In this document: piece after piece, positions 36,098 to 45,376 of the stretch
Numbering within the stretch: the stretch's first letter is position 1
Layout of the letters: each line of letters starts with the position of its first letter
Assembly (NCBI RefSeq): GCF_009669305.1
Contig: NZ_SADB01000020.1
Location: 1-64,000, forward strand
Direction of reading: 5' to 3'
Length of the DNA: 64,000 bases
DNA from: Ancylomarina sp. 16SWW S1-10-2
Lineage (GTDB): Bacteria > Bacteroidota > Bacteroidia > Bacteroidales > Marinifilaceae
The notes under the pieces: generated by a model
The model's database searches: none
The model's input: the letters and a program-made list of their open reading frames with translations, nothing else
What the model was told of the DNA's origin: nothing
Position numbers and translations under genes: made by a program

Positions 36098-36853
36098 ATG
36101 CGAATTAAAATCAACCCTAAATATTCAAAACTGAAACCTTTTCTTGAAAATCTTCATCAGAATTTCGACAAGAAAGGAAAATCAATCTACAAAGGGAGAA
36201 ATGAGATTCGAGTATTTGAAGTTGAAGGATTAAAGTTGAATGTTAAGTCTTTCAAAATACCTCATCTAATAAACAAAATTGCTTACGCATATCTAAGAGG
36301 CTCAAAGGCAAAACACTCTTTTGAATACGCACTAAAGATAAGGGAATATGGAGCTGAAACTCCAGAACCTATTGCATGTGTTGAAATCTTAAAAAATGGA
36401 TTTTTTAATCGAAGTTATTACGTTTCTATACATCATCAATATGATTTTACCATACGAGATTTAATTGGTTTCGACTTTCCTGATAAAGAAAATATTCTCA
36501 AACAATTTGCTGTATTTACATACGAAAAGCTACACAAAAACAATATACATCATCTTGATTATTCTCGTGGGAATATTCTAATCACTCAACTTGCAAATCA
36601 AAAATATGATTTTAGCATTGTAGATATTAATCGAATGCGATTTGAGAAAATGGGTTATCTGAAAGGATTAAAAAATTTCGCTCAAATTTGGGCAAGTGCA
36701 GAAGAATTAGAAATTGTTGGGAAAGAATATGCTCGAATAAATCAGAAAGATGAAAAAGAAGCTGCAAAACTTTTAATTCAATTTGACGTAGAACACAAAG
36801 AGAAAATTGAACAAAAACAAAGATTCAAAAAACGTTTAAAATCATCCAAATAA
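36098..36853 (+). CDS. InaA/Kdo-kinase-like lipopolysaccharide kinase
   Basis: 251 residues with a protein-kinase-like fold. The catalytic loop is HHLDYSRGNIL (Asp154, Asn159), the metal-binding Asp is in VDINRMRF (Asp176), and the N-lobe has LNVKSFK with the ATP-binding Lys. This is the RIO/InaA/WaaP group that phosphorylates Kdo or heptose in LPS core. It lies 19 bases upstream of a glycerophosphotransferase-family gene and near UDP-glucuronate decarboxylase, which supports a role in surface-glycan building at the inner face of the inner membrane. The exact acceptor is unknown. Confidence 0.85.
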   Translation: MRIKINPKYSKLKPFLENLHQNFDKKGKSIYKGRNEIRVFEVEGLKLNVKSFKIPHLINKIAYAYLRGSKAKHSFEYALKIREYGAETPEPIACVEILKNGFFNRSYYVSIHHQYDFTIRDLIGFDFPDKENILKQFAVFTYEKLHKNNIHHLDYSRGNILITQLANQKYDFSIVDINRMRFEKMGYLKGLKNFAQIWASAEELEIVGKEYARINQKDEKEAAKLLIQFDVEHKEKIEQKQRFKKRLKSSK

Positions 36854-36872
36854 ATATAAAGACCTAAGTTAT

Positions 36873-37946
36873 ATGAAAGTTGTTTTATTCTGCACAAAAC
36901 CATACTCCTTCAGCATTTTACGTCCTCTTCAGATTGAATCAGAGCAAGCTGGAGATGAAATCATATGGTATATTGACTCTGAAATTGTTAATATTTTTCC
37001 ATTTAAAAATGACTCTACTATAACAAGCTCAATACAGGACATTGTAGATTTTAAAGCTGATATCATTTTTGCACCTGGGAATAATGTACCTTATTTTTTA
37101 AGAGGTGTTAAAGTTCAAGTCTTCCATGGCTTAGCTGGAGAAATGCAAGGCCATTTCAGAAGGGGTAAAAAAGGTCATTTTAGAATCCGTAATTATTTTG
37201 ATTTATACTTAACATCTGGAGCTTTCTTCACTGAACGATTTAATAAACTATCCAAAAAACATGGCAATTTTGAAGTTATTGAAACGGGTTGGTGCAAACT
37301 AGATGCTCTATTCATTCAGCAAAATAATTTTAAAGAAGAAAAGCAAGACTTACTCAAGAAACATAAAGCTCAAAAGATTCTCCTCTTTGCTCCTACTTTC
37401 TCGCCTAGCTTAACATCGGCAGAAGCTTTATTTAACGAAATCATAACTTTATCTAAAAATCCCGATTATTTGATTTTGGTTAAGTTTCATGATAAGATGA
37501 ATAAGGACGTGAAAACAAAATACATACAAGCCGCCCAACCTCTTGATAACCTCGTTATAGTAGACAATCCAGATATCAGTAAATATTTGATTCTTTCTGA
37601 TTTAATGATAAGTGATACTTCTTCAGTAATTTATGAGTTTTTATTTCTAGACAAACCTGTTATAACACTCAAATCATCATCGGGAAACATTAAATGGACA
37701 GATATTGAAGATTCCAAAGAACTCGTAAGTTCGGTTGAATCGGTTTTAAAATCTGATATTCACAAGGAAAACAGACAATGGATTATCGATAATTATCACC
37801 CATTAAGTGATGGAAAATCTGCTAAAAGAATGATTGAAGCAGTTAAAAACTGGTTGACTAAGCATCCTGTACCTGAAAAAAGAAAACTTTCACTATTACG
37901 AAAGTGGAAGATGTCGAGAAAATATGGAAAAATCAAAAATGCTTAA
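36873..37946 (+). CDS. CDP-glycerol glycerophosphotransferase family protein (TagF/TagB-like)
   Basis: 357 residues, compact form. A VFHGLAGEMQGHF segment near 87-99 and LFAPTFSP near 172 match TagB/TagF enzymes, as does the C-terminal nucleotide-binding part with ISDTSSVIYEFLFLDKPVI. In Gram-positive wall-teichoic-acid synthesis, such enzymes move glycerol phosphate from CDP-glycerol to a lipid-linked primer. Here the acceptor is probably a glycan or lipid-linked saccharide on the cytoplasmic face. A second family member is at 39996 and a possible CDP-glycerol-forming enzyme at 39112. The C-terminus is very basic (KRKLSLLRKWKMSRKYGKIK), fitting membrane association. Confidence 0.85.
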   Translation: MKVVLFCTKPYSFSILRPLQIESEQAGDEIIWYIDSEIVNIFPFKNDSTITSSIQDIVDFKADIIFAPGNNVPYFLRGVKVQVFHGLAGEMQGHFRRGKKGHFRIRNYFDLYLTSGAFFTERFNKLSKKHGNFEVIETGWCKLDALFIQQNNFKEEKQDLLKKHKAQKILLFAPTFSPSLTSAEALFNEIITLSKNPDYLILVKFHDKMNKDVKTKYIQAAQPLDNLVIVDNPDISKYLILSDLMISDTSSVIYEFLFLDKPVITLKSSSGNIKWTDIEDSKELVSSVESVLKSDIHKENRQWIIDNYHPLSDGKSAKRMIEAVKNWLTKHPVPEKRKLSLLRKWKMSRKYGKIKNA

Positions 37947-38012
37947 ACATTATTTCAGATATTAGTACTCTAAACAGATATATCAAAAACAATAAAACGA
38001 AAGAAGATAAAC

Positions 38013-38957
38013 ATGAAACGAATACTTGTTACAGGAGGTGCTGGATTTATAGGTTCACACTTATGCGATCGTCTAATAAGAGAAGGCAATGATGTTATCT
38101 GCCTTGACAATTATTTTACGGGTAACAAACGTAACGTGGAACATCTAATTTCACATCCCTATTTTGAATTAGTTCGTCACGATGTAATTCAACCTTACTT
38201 TGCTGAGGTAGATCAAATATATAATCTAGCCTGCCCCGCTTCGCCAGTTCATTACCAATACAATCCTATAAAAACAACCAAGACATCGGTTATGGGTGCT
38301 ATTAACATGCTAGGTTTAGCCAAACGTATTAAGGCTCGAATTTTACAGGCTTCAACTAGTGAAGTATATGGCGATCCTAACGTACATCCTCAAACAGAAT
38401 CCTACTGGGGACATGTAAATCCTATTGGAATACGTTCTTGCTACGATGAAGGAAAACGCTGTGCTGAAACCTTATTTATGGATTACCACAATCAAAATCA
38501 GGTTGATATTAAAATCATGCGCATATTCAATACCTACGGACCAAATATGCATCCCAATGATGGTCGTGTTGTTTCTAATTTTATTATGCAAGCTTTGAGA
38601 GGTGAAGACATTACAATATATGGTGATGGTTCACAGACTAGAAGTTTTCAATATGTTGACGACTTGGTTGAAGGAGCAATAAGAATGATGAGCTCACCTA
38701 AAGAATTCATTGGTCCGGTAAATATTGGTAATCCTTATGAGTTTACTATTCTTGAGTTAGCACAGAAAATAATTGAATTAACTCAATCCACATCAAAAAT
38801 TATTCATGAAGCATTGCCAATGGATGATCCTATGCAACGCCAACCTGATATTAGTCTTGCGAAAGAGAAACTAAACAACTGGGAACCTAAGATTCAACTA
38901 GAAGAGGGACTTATAAAAACCATACACTATTTTAAAGGCTTTATTGAAGAATCATAA
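38013..38957 (+). CDS. uxs: UDP-glucuronate decarboxylase (UDP-xylose synthase), SDR family
   Basis: 314 residues. The NAD-binding [12 protein letters not shown] is at 6-17. The catalytic Tyr144 and Lys148 sit in SCYDEGKR, and STSEVYGDP supplies the Ser/Thr. The [13 protein letters not shown] stretch and YDEGKR are characteristic of UXS proteins rather than dTDP-glucose dehydratases. It turns UDP-glucuronate into UDP-xylose for surface glycans. It follows the glycerophosphotransferase by 66 bases, and the UDP-glucose dehydrogenase it would need is not in this window. A frame overlapping its first codons is spurious. Confidence 0.92.
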   Translation: MKRILVTGGAGFIGSHLCDRLIREGNDVICLDNYFTGNKRNVEHLISHPYFELVRHDVIQPYFAEVDQIYNLACPASPVHYQYNPIKTTKTSVMGAINMLGLAKRIKARILQASTSEVYGDPNVHPQTESYWGHVNPIGIRSCYDEGKRCAETLFMDYHNQNQVDIKIMRIFNTYGPNMHPNDGRVVSNFIMQALRGEDITIYGDGSQTRSFQYVDDLVEGAIRMMSSPKEFIGPVNIGNPYEFTILELAQKIIELTQSTSKIIHEALPMDDPMQRQPDISLAKEKLNNWEPKIQLEEGLIKTIHYFKGFIEES

Positions 38958-39004
38958 ATATTAATCGGCTTAACGATTCAACATCTTAATTTCAAAGGTC
39001 TTTT

Positions 39005-39035
39005 TTTGCATTAAATAGATGTTTGTTTAATTTTG
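39005..39035 (+). promoter_or_regulatory. Bacteroidota-type promoter before the HIT-cytidylyltransferase gene
   Basis: TTTG at 39005-39008, 19 bases, TAATTTTG at 39028-39035. This is a full match to the -33/-7 pattern, 76 bases before the ATG, so the gene has its own promoter apart from the genes before it. Confidence 0.6.
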
Positions 39036-39111
39036 TGCTCATCACGTAAAATAAGATAAAGGAATACTTATTTTACATGTTTAACATAGCTTATCAAGTG
39101 ATACAAAATAT

Positions 39112-39951
39112 ATGCTTAAAGATACTTTAGAAAAATTCGGTTACCCACGCACACTTATCAAAGAATACAAACATTGGTTATTGTTAGCAAGAGAAAAACA
39201 ACTAACTCTTGGCTCAATGATTCTAATTTGTAAAGAAGAGAAACACAATTTTCATGAAATTAGCTTAGAAGCTAACTCTGAATTATCTGTTGTAAGCAAA
39301 GACATAGAACTAAGCGCTAAAAAAGCTTTTAACTACGATAAAATCAACTACAACATGTTGATGATGTCCGATCCTGAAGTTCATTTCCATGTGATCCCTC
39401 GTTATAGCCAAACAGTTTCATATCATTCTCAAGAATTTGTTGATACTGATTGGCCAAAGCCTATTGATTTCACCCAAAATCATAACTCAATTAACGCTGA
39501 GCAATTAGAGCTGATAAAAAAGACCATTCAAGCAAATTTACCTAAGTCTGAAAAGAAATTTGGTACAATCTACACGTCTGGCTGTTACGATCTATACCAC
39601 TTTGGTCATTTAAACATCTTTAAAAAATCAAAAGAACTCTGCGATCGTTTAATTGTTGGCGTTTCAACAGATGAACTTATTTTAAGTACCAAAGGTAAAA
39701 AGCCTGTTATTCCTTACGAAGAAAGGGCTAAGATTATTTCATCCATCAAATATGTTGATGAAGTGATTCCTCAAGAAGATAAGAACAAACAAAAAGTTGT
39801 TGATAAATATGGTATTGATGCCATTTCGGTTGGTGATGATTGGAAAGGAAAATACCCTCCAGTGACTTGCGAAATGATCTATTTCCCATATACAAAAAGT
39901 GTAAGTTCAACCATTCTAAAAGATACGCTCAAACTAATAGGAAAAAAATAA
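39112..39951 (+). CDS. HIT-domain / glycerol-3-phosphate-cytidylyltransferase-like fusion
   Basis: 279 residues in two parts. Residues 1-120 look like a HIT (histidine triad) domain: RTLIKEYKHWLLLAREKQLT, an NYNMLMMSDPEV core, then His91 and His93 in VHFHVIPRY, with Glu89 in place of the first His of HxHxH. Residues 148-279 are a TagD-like nucleotidyltransferase: TSGCYDLYHFGHLNIF (HxGH at 163-166), GVSTDELI, and YTKSVSST in place of RTxGISTT. The second part should make CDP-glycerol or a related CDP-alcohol; the first may hydrolyse or transfer nucleotides. The two neighbouring glycerophosphotransferase-family proteins fit that product. The fusion is unusual to me. It has its own promoter and a shared terminator. 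Confidence 0.8.
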   Translation: MLKDTLEKFGYPRTLIKEYKHWLLLAREKQLTLGSMILICKEEKHNFHEISLEANSELSVVSKDIELSAKKAFNYDKINYNMLMMSDPEVHFHVIPRYSQTVSYHSQEFVDTDWPKPIDFTQNHNSINAEQLELIKKTIQANLPKSEKKFGTIYTSGCYDLYHFGHLNIFKKSKELCDRLIVGVSTDELILSTKGKKPVIPYEERAKIISSIKYVDEVIPQEDKNKQKVVDKYGIDAISVGDDWKGKYPPVTCEMIYFPYTKSVSSTILKDTLKLIGKK

Positions 39952-39960
39952 ATTTTAAAT

Positions 39961-39991
39961 AAAGGCTTAAGTTTTCTGAACTTAAGCCTTT
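39961..39991. terminator. Bidirectional terminator
   Basis: A 13-bp stem AAAGGCTTAAGTT/AACTTAAGCCTTT with loop TTCTG between convergent genes, with a T-rich tail on the right and an A-rich stretch on the left. Confidence 0.9.
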
Positions 39992-39995
39992 ATTT

Positions 39996-41063
39996 TTACA
40001 TATTCTCTTCTATATAATTGACAATTCGTATCGATGCTTTCCCATCTGTAGGTCCAACATGATCACGAGTATATGTCTTTCTATTTATTTCAAAATTACT
40101 TGGATGACTTAACTCCTCCTTCACTTTTTCCTTCAAATTATTGTATGATTTAGCATGAGCTCCCAAATCATTATAAATAACAGAATCCTTCCCAAAACGC
40201 TCTTCAAAACGGTATTTGAATATACCCTTATAAGACCATTTCAAATCATAAAAATCACAAATAACCACAGGCTTATTTAATGCTGAAAACTCAAACAAAG
40301 TTGACGATGCTTCACTAATTAAAACATCTGCAGAAACTAGGAATGGAACCAAGGAAAACTCATCGATCCCTGCCACATAAACATTAGGATAGCTAGCCCA
40401 TTGCTTAATTAGTTTTTGCTCTTTCTTATAACGATCTCTCGATAAAGTTAAAGCATGTACTTTTATTAAAATATTGTAATCCTCAAATTCCTTAGGCCAA
40501 TCCTGAGGAAAACATCCTAATGATGTAGGATTAAAGGTTGGTGCGTATAAAAGCGTTTGTTTGTTCGGATCAAGACCAACTTTAACTAAATCAATACCCT
40601 TTTCTGTTTTATTATAAATTGGATCGAGCTTAGAAAATCCAACTTGCTCAAATTTATCATTAGGAAACATTTTAATAATATTCTTCAATCGCAAATCACC
40701 TTCCATAAATCGAACTGTCATCGGGGTTTTCGATTTTAAATAATAACTAGGTTTTGGTCCAATACCATGCCCCATTTGAACTGTTTTAGAAGCCTTATGA
40801 ATTTCATCGAGGTGAGGAAACTCATTCCCAAAGAAAATCCAATTAGGTTGCTCATTCAAATACAGATCTTTAGCTTCGTTGTAATCATAAACCCAGACAT
40901 AATCAATCTTAAGATTCTCAAGCATTTCTGTCATTTTAGCCTTATCATTCTTTTTAGAATAAACAATAAAACGACACTCATGACCACGACTATTGAGCTC
41001 TTCAAAAACAGGAAGATACTGAGGAAAATAATAGATATTAAGAACATCGAAAAAGATCTTCAT
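39996..41063 (-). CDS. Second CDP-glycerol glycerophosphotransferase family protein
   Basis: 355 residues, same family as the protein at 36873 but distant from it. QMGHGIGPKPSYY near 125 replaces the HG motif, LLYAPTFNPTSLG near 200, and SADVLISEASSTLFEFSALNKPVV forms the nucleotide-binding C-terminal block. The C-terminus has RDHVGPTDGKASIRI, close to the FNxDxxDGKAS ending of TagF-like enzymes. Convergent with the fusion gene. It probably adds glycerol phosphate or another CDP-activated alcohol phosphate to a surface glycan; donor and acceptor cannot be fixed from sequence. Confidence 0.85.
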   Translation of the reverse strand: MKIFFDVLNIYYFPQYLPVFEELNSRGHECRFIVYSKKNDKAKMTEMLENLKIDYVWVYDYNEAKDLYLNEQPNWIFFGNEFPHLDEIHKASKTVQMGHGIGPKPSYYLKSKTPMTVRFMEGDLRLKNIIKMFPNDKFEQVGFSKLDPIYNKTEKGIDLVKVGLDPNKQTLLYAPTFNPTSLGCFPQDWPKEFEDYNILIKVHALTLSRDRYKKEQKLIKQWASYPNVYVAGIDEFSLVPFLVSADVLISEASSTLFEFSALNKPVVICDFYDLKWSYKGIFKYRFEERFGKDSVIYNDLGAHAKSYNNLKEKVKEELSHPSNFEINRKTYTRDHVGPTDGKASIRIVNYIEENM

Positions 41064-41196
41064 CGAAAGTATATTTAATTTATAATAGATAGACTTCGCT
41101 GAATTAACAGATAACTATCTTATCTCATATTTAATCATCAAAGATAACCTACCATGTACTAAGATTGAAGCTTTAGCAACAAAAATTAAAACAAAA

Positions 41197-41226
41197 AAAT
41201 CCGATCCACTTTCGTGAATCGGATTT
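41197..41226 (-). terminator. Terminator of the M3 peptidase gene
   Basis: AAATCCGAT (41197-41205) with ATCGGATTT (41218-41226), an inner CAC/GTG, and a T run on the minus strand. Confidence 0.85.
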
Positions 41227-41248
41227 ATCAAATATGATATAAGTAGGT

Positions 41249-43369
41249 TTAGTTCAAACCTCTCTTGTTTAATAATGGCTCGATACTTGGTTCAGCACCT
41301 CTAAAGCGCTTGTAAAGTACCATTGGATCTTCTGTTCCACCCTTAGACAATACATTATCACGGAAAGATTTAGCAGTTGCTTTATCGAATAAAGATGTCT
41401 CTTTAAATGCTTGGAAAGCATCAGAATCAAGAACTCCAGCCCAAATATAAGCGTAATAACCTGCAGAGTATCCTCCAGCAAAAATGTGGTTAAAATAAGT
41501 AGAACGATACCTTGGATAGATCTCAGAAATTAATCCCATTTTATCAAAATAGTTCTTCTCAAAAGTCATTACATCTTCTGTCAATGGCTCAGTTAAAGTA
41601 TGATATTTCATATCAAGTAATGAAGCAGCAAGATACTCAAGAGTAACAAATCCTTGATTGAATTTACCTGCAGCTTGAATTTTCTCAACCAATTTGGCAG
41701 GAATAACTTCTCCAGTTTTGTAATGTTTCGCATAAATTGCTAACATTTCTGGCTCGAAACACCAGTTTTCCATTACTTGAGATGGTAACTCCACAAAGTC
41801 GCGAGATACTGAAGTACCAGATAATGTGTTGTAACGACATTTAGATAAAAATCCGTGAAGTGCATGGCCAAACTCATGAAATACTGTAGTAACCTCATCA
41901 GGGCTTAATAAAGCTGGTCCATCGCCTACGGGCTTAGTTAAATTACAAATATTCATGATTACTGGACTAACTTCATTATCAGTTCCTGTACCCGACTGTT
42001 TACGGAATGAATCCATCCAAGCACCACCACGCTTAGATGCACGAGGATGATAATCTAAGTAAAAAATACCAATATGAGTTCCATCAGCTTCTTGAACTTC
42101 CCAAGTTTGACAGTCTTCGTGAAATTTAGCAATATCGTTACGTTGGATAAATTTGATACCATAAAGCTTATTTGCCAAAGCAAAAGCACCATCACGTACA
42201 TTATTAATCTCAAAATAAGGACGTAATTCATTTTCATCTAAAGCATACTTCGCTTTTTTTACTTTATCAGAATAGTACCACCAGTCCCAAGAAGCCAACT
42301 TAAATTTGCCACCTTCTTTATTAATCATTTTTTGTAATTCAACAGCTTCTTTCTTAGCGTTAGGCAATGTTTTATCCCAAAGCTTGTTCAATAATTCTAG
42401 AGCTTTTTCTGGCGTTTTAGCCATGTTTCTATCAAGAATATAAGCTGCATGGTTTTTAAATCCAAATAACTTAGCTCTCTCAAGTCTTAAGTTTACAATT
42501 TCTTTAGCAATCTCTTTATTATCGAATTCATTATTATTGTTACCACGATTTACGTAACCCATATACAATTTCTCTCTCAAGTTACGCATATCAGAGTATT
42601 GCAAGAAAGGAAGCATAGATGGTTTATCTAAACCAAACATCCACTTACCATCTTTACCCGCAGCAGTTGCTTTCTCAGCAGCAGCTCCAATAACAGACTC
42701 TGGTAAACCAGCAAGATCAGCTTTTTTATCGATAACCAACTCGAAAGCATTCGTCTCGGCCAATACATTATCACCATATTTCATGGTTAGTATAGCTAAT
42801 TTACCATCAATCTCACGAAGTTTTGCTTTATTATCTGCATCAAAGTTGGCACCACTACGTACAAACCCTTGATACATTTTCTCTAGCAACGTATTTTGCT
42901 CAACAGAAAGTTTTAAATCATCTTTCTTAGCATAAACTGTTTTAATTCTCTTAAACAAGTTTTCGTTAAGGCTAATATCAGCACTATGCTTAGTTAAAAG
43001 TGGTGATAATTCTTTGGCTAACTTAGCAATAGAATCATTGGTATTAAAACCTTTAACACCATAAAAGATGTTACTTACTTTAGACAACAATCGTCCCGTC
43101 TTTTCATACGCTTCAATCGTATTTTCGAAAGTAGGCTCTTCTTTGCTGTTAGCAATAGCCAAAACCTCATCAGTCTCCTGTTTCATTCCCTCAAGGAACG
43201 CTGGCTTGTAATGTTCAAATTTGATTTTATCAAACGGAGCTGTTTGATATGGTGTGTTAAATTCAGCAAAAAATGGATTCTCGTTTGCTTCAGTTTTGCC
43301 ACACTTGTCGGAATTGCATGAGCTTAATAAAATACTCGCTGCAAATAATGAAAGGAATGTTCTTTTCAC
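41249..43369 (-). CDS. M3 family metallopeptidase (peptidyl-dipeptidase Dcp-like), lipoprotein
   Basis: 706 residues, full length. The lipobox LLSSC gives Cys18, so it is tethered to the envelope. A long helical M3 fold is followed by the zinc motif HEFGHALHGFL (His498, Glu499, His502) and the ENWCFEPEML segment with the third ligand. It releases dipeptides from peptide C-termini, probably in the periplasm for peptide use. It stands alone with its own terminator. No damage is seen, in contrast to the neighbouring pseudogene. Confidence 0.95.
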   Translation of the reverse strand: MKRTFLSLFAASILLSSCNSDKCGKTEANENPFFAEFNTPYQTAPFDKIKFEHYKPAFLEGMKQETDEVLAIANSKEEPTFENTIEAYEKTGRLLSKVSNIFYGVKGFNTNDSIAKLAKELSPLLTKHSADISLNENLFKRIKTVYAKKDDLKLSVEQNTLLEKMYQGFVRSGANFDADNKAKLREIDGKLAILTMKYGDNVLAETNAFELVIDKKADLAGLPESVIGAAAEKATAAGKDGKWMFGLDKPSMLPFLQYSDMRNLREKLYMGYVNRGNNNNEFDNKEIAKEIVNLRLERAKLFGFKNHAAYILDRNMAKTPEKALELLNKLWDKTLPNAKKEAVELQKMINKEGGKFKLASWDWWYYSDKVKKAKYALDENELRPYFEINNVRDGAFALANKLYGIKFIQRNDIAKFHEDCQTWEVQEADGTHIGIFYLDYHPRASKRGGAWMDSFRKQSGTGTDNEVSPVIMNICNLTKPVGDGPALLSPDEVTTVFHEFGHALHGFLSKCRYNTLSGTSVSRDFVELPSQVMENWCFEPEMLAIYAKHYKTGEVIPAKLVEKIQAAGKFNQGFVTLEYLAASLLDMKYHTLTEPLTEDVMTFEKNYFDKMGLISEIYPRYRSTYFNHIFAGGYSAGYYAYIWAGVLDSDAFQAFKETSLFDKATAKSFRDNVLSKGGTEDPMVLYKRFRGAEPSIEPLLNKRGLN

Positions 43370-43538
43370 CTTGTGTTAGTTTTTGTTAGTAATCGATATA
43401 TTCAAGATTGCTAAAATACAAAAAAGCCAACTTTAATCCTCACTAAAATTCAATTACTAAACAAGTATTACGTGGTATGTTTATACTTTAAGAAATATAT
43501 TAAGCTCCTATCAAGAAACAAGATTATAAAAAGCAAAA

Positions 43539-44048
43539 CTAAAGACCTATTGAGAGCCCTACTTTTAAATATAAATCATTATCCAAATCGAACTCCATAA
43601 TAGCATCTTCATCGTCACGGAATTCAAACTTGCGATAAAAAGTATATCCTGATTTCACGTTTAACTTTAGATGTTTTGTGAGATTCTGAGTTAAACTAAG
43701 TCCACCTCCAATATTCACAATACGAATATTATCAATCCTAAAAGCTGGTAAAAAAGTGGAATACCTGTTGTTGCATCGTACATCACCCCAACATTTAATC
43801 GCAAATTCGACCTAAACGATTTCGAAACTAGTAGCATTCCACGCAAGTTTATATTATCCCAATTAATTGATAATTTTGAGTTGTTAAAAATAGTTCGTGT
43901 CAGTATACCAATTAATGACCAATCATTTTTTTAAGATTGCCATCTCCTATCCTAACATAATCGACACCAAAAAGCTCTTTTTCGAATTGAGCAAAACTTG
44001 ATAAACTTAGGCATAGTAAATTGACAACTACTATATTTTTTTTATCAT
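43539..44048 (-). pseudogene. Frameshifted outer-membrane beta-barrel protein gene
   Basis: Reading the minus strand in three frames gives one continuous barrel-like protein of about 170 residues: a signal peptide MIKKNIVVVNLLCLSLSSFA, then FEKELFGVDYVRIGDGNL, KLSINWDNINLRGMLLVS, FRSNLRLNVGVMYDATTG, GGGLSLTQNLTKHLKLNV and the end YLKVGLSIGL. The frame breaks three times: after an A8 run (44036-44043), at an A7 run near 43926-43932 and at a T6 run near 43760. Each is repaired by adding one base to the homopolymer. The alternating polar/apolar strands and aromatic residues fit a Bacteroidota outer-membrane barrel, perhaps DUF6268-like. It is either decayed or damaged by consensus errors. Confidence 0.7.
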
Positions 44049-44101
44049 GTATTAAATTCTGATTATTTGAATTGCTCTTATTTTGAAAGGTACAACCAGC
44101 A

Positions 44102-45352
44102 TTATTGCAATAATATACCACTTATTTTTTTGATACTTACTTCAGATTGTTTGGCATCGTAACGTGCTGCCGATTTATTATTTTGAGCCTCTACTAAATT
44201 TAATTGTGCTTCGCGAAAAGTTGTAGAACTTACTTGTCCCAATTGATAATATTCCTTAGTTGTATTGAAATTTAATTGTGCTGCTTCTAGTGCATCTTCC
44301 TCTAATGCCAATACTTTTAAATTGTATTGAAAATCAGCGTAAGCATTCACCAAATTCTTTTCCAGTTCTAACATTTTGTCCTGATACTCCAATTCGGTAT
44401 TCTGTTTTTGAATGCGTGCATTTGCAATCTCAATTTTCTTACGTTTACCATCAAAAATATTAAAACTCATGCTCACACCACCCGTTAATTGAGTATTGGA
44501 GTTGCTTCCCATAACTTTATTTTCGTAATAGGAATACGATGAATTTAAATTGAGTGATGGCAACTGTCCTGACTTGGCCTTTTTCACTGCCAATTCATCT
44601 TCTCTCATCTGACTTGCCTTAATCAAATACTCAGCATTTTTAGACAAGGCTGACTTCTTTAACTCTACCATATCAAACTTCTGAAAATCAGAACCGTCAG
44701 GAATTATCTGATAATCAATTTCAGCATTTCGACCAAGTAGTACGTTCATTTCTCGAATCAATTCCTCGTATGACTGTTCCGCCTTTAGGTAACTACTACT
44801 ATCTCGATTAAAATCTACCTTCGCATTTAGAACTTCCAATTTATTAATGGTACCAAACTCATATTTACTTTCAATACGCAACAATCGATCTTTCGAAATG
44901 GCTAAATTATTAGAAGCAACATCCAATTCGTCAAACGATTCGCTTAACTGATAAAATCCAGAAATAACGTTAGAAATTATATTCTCAATTGTATATCGAG
45001 CATTTAAGCTTCCCTGCTCTTTCTGCTGGTTCAATATTTTATAAGTGTACTTACTGCCAAAACCATCGAATAGCGTATAAGAGAAGTTCAATCCTGCCGA
45101 TGATGTAATTTCATCAGTCGCATATTCTGCATAATTAACTCCACCGCTAGCACTTAGCGATGGTAGTAATCCTGCATTTCCTTTTGTTGCATTGTTATCT
45201 GAAATTTCAGCTTGATTTTTCGCAACCTTTATATTCAAGTTTTTATCTAAAGCAATTTGTATTGCTGATTCTAAGGTCAAAGCTTCTTGAGCATTTACCA
45301 ATGAAATACTGGAAAAAATCAGTAGTGCAATCAATAATATTTGTTTCTTCAT
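44102..45352 (-). CDS. TolC-family outer-membrane efflux protein
   Basis: 416 residues. The signal peptide ends near LVNAQ (residue 21), then ALTLESAIQIALDKNLNIKVAKNQ starts the first OEP repeat; the second repeat starts about residue 225. Long alpha-helical stretches and YTLFDGFGSKYTY and SFNIFDGKRKK segments form the barrel and hairpin strands of a TolC-like trimer. It exports substrates through the outer membrane together with the RND pump, whose gene ends 25 bases before this start, and the membrane-fusion protein further upstream. The three form one minus-strand operon (48563-49672, 45377-48505, 44102-45352). Confidence 0.93.
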   Translation of the reverse strand: MKKQILLIALLIFSSISLVNAQEALTLESAIQIALDKNLNIKVAKNQAEISDNNATKGNAGLLPSLSASGGVNYAEYATDEITSSAGLNFSYTLFDGFGSKYTYKILNQQKEQGSLNARYTIENIISNVISGFYQLSESFDELDVASNNLAISKDRLLRIESKYEFGTINKLEVLNAKVDFNRDSSSYLKAEQSYEELIREMNVLLGRNAEIDYQIIPDGSDFQKFDMVELKKSALSKNAEYLIKASQMREDELAVKKAKSGQLPSLNLNSSYSYYENKVMGSNSNTQLTGGVSMSFNIFDGKRKKIEIANARIQKQNTELEYQDKMLELEKNLVNAYADFQYNLKVLALEEDALEAAQLNFNTTKEYYQLGQVSSTTFREAQLNLVEAQNNKSAARYDAKQSEVSIKKISGILLQ

Positions 45353-45376
45353 TTTCTCTTCTTTAAAAAATAAACC

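Noticed and set aside
41249-43369. Possible frameshifts in the M3 peptidase like those of the neighbouring pseudogene
   Set aside because: The frame is intact over 706 residues with the full zinc site.
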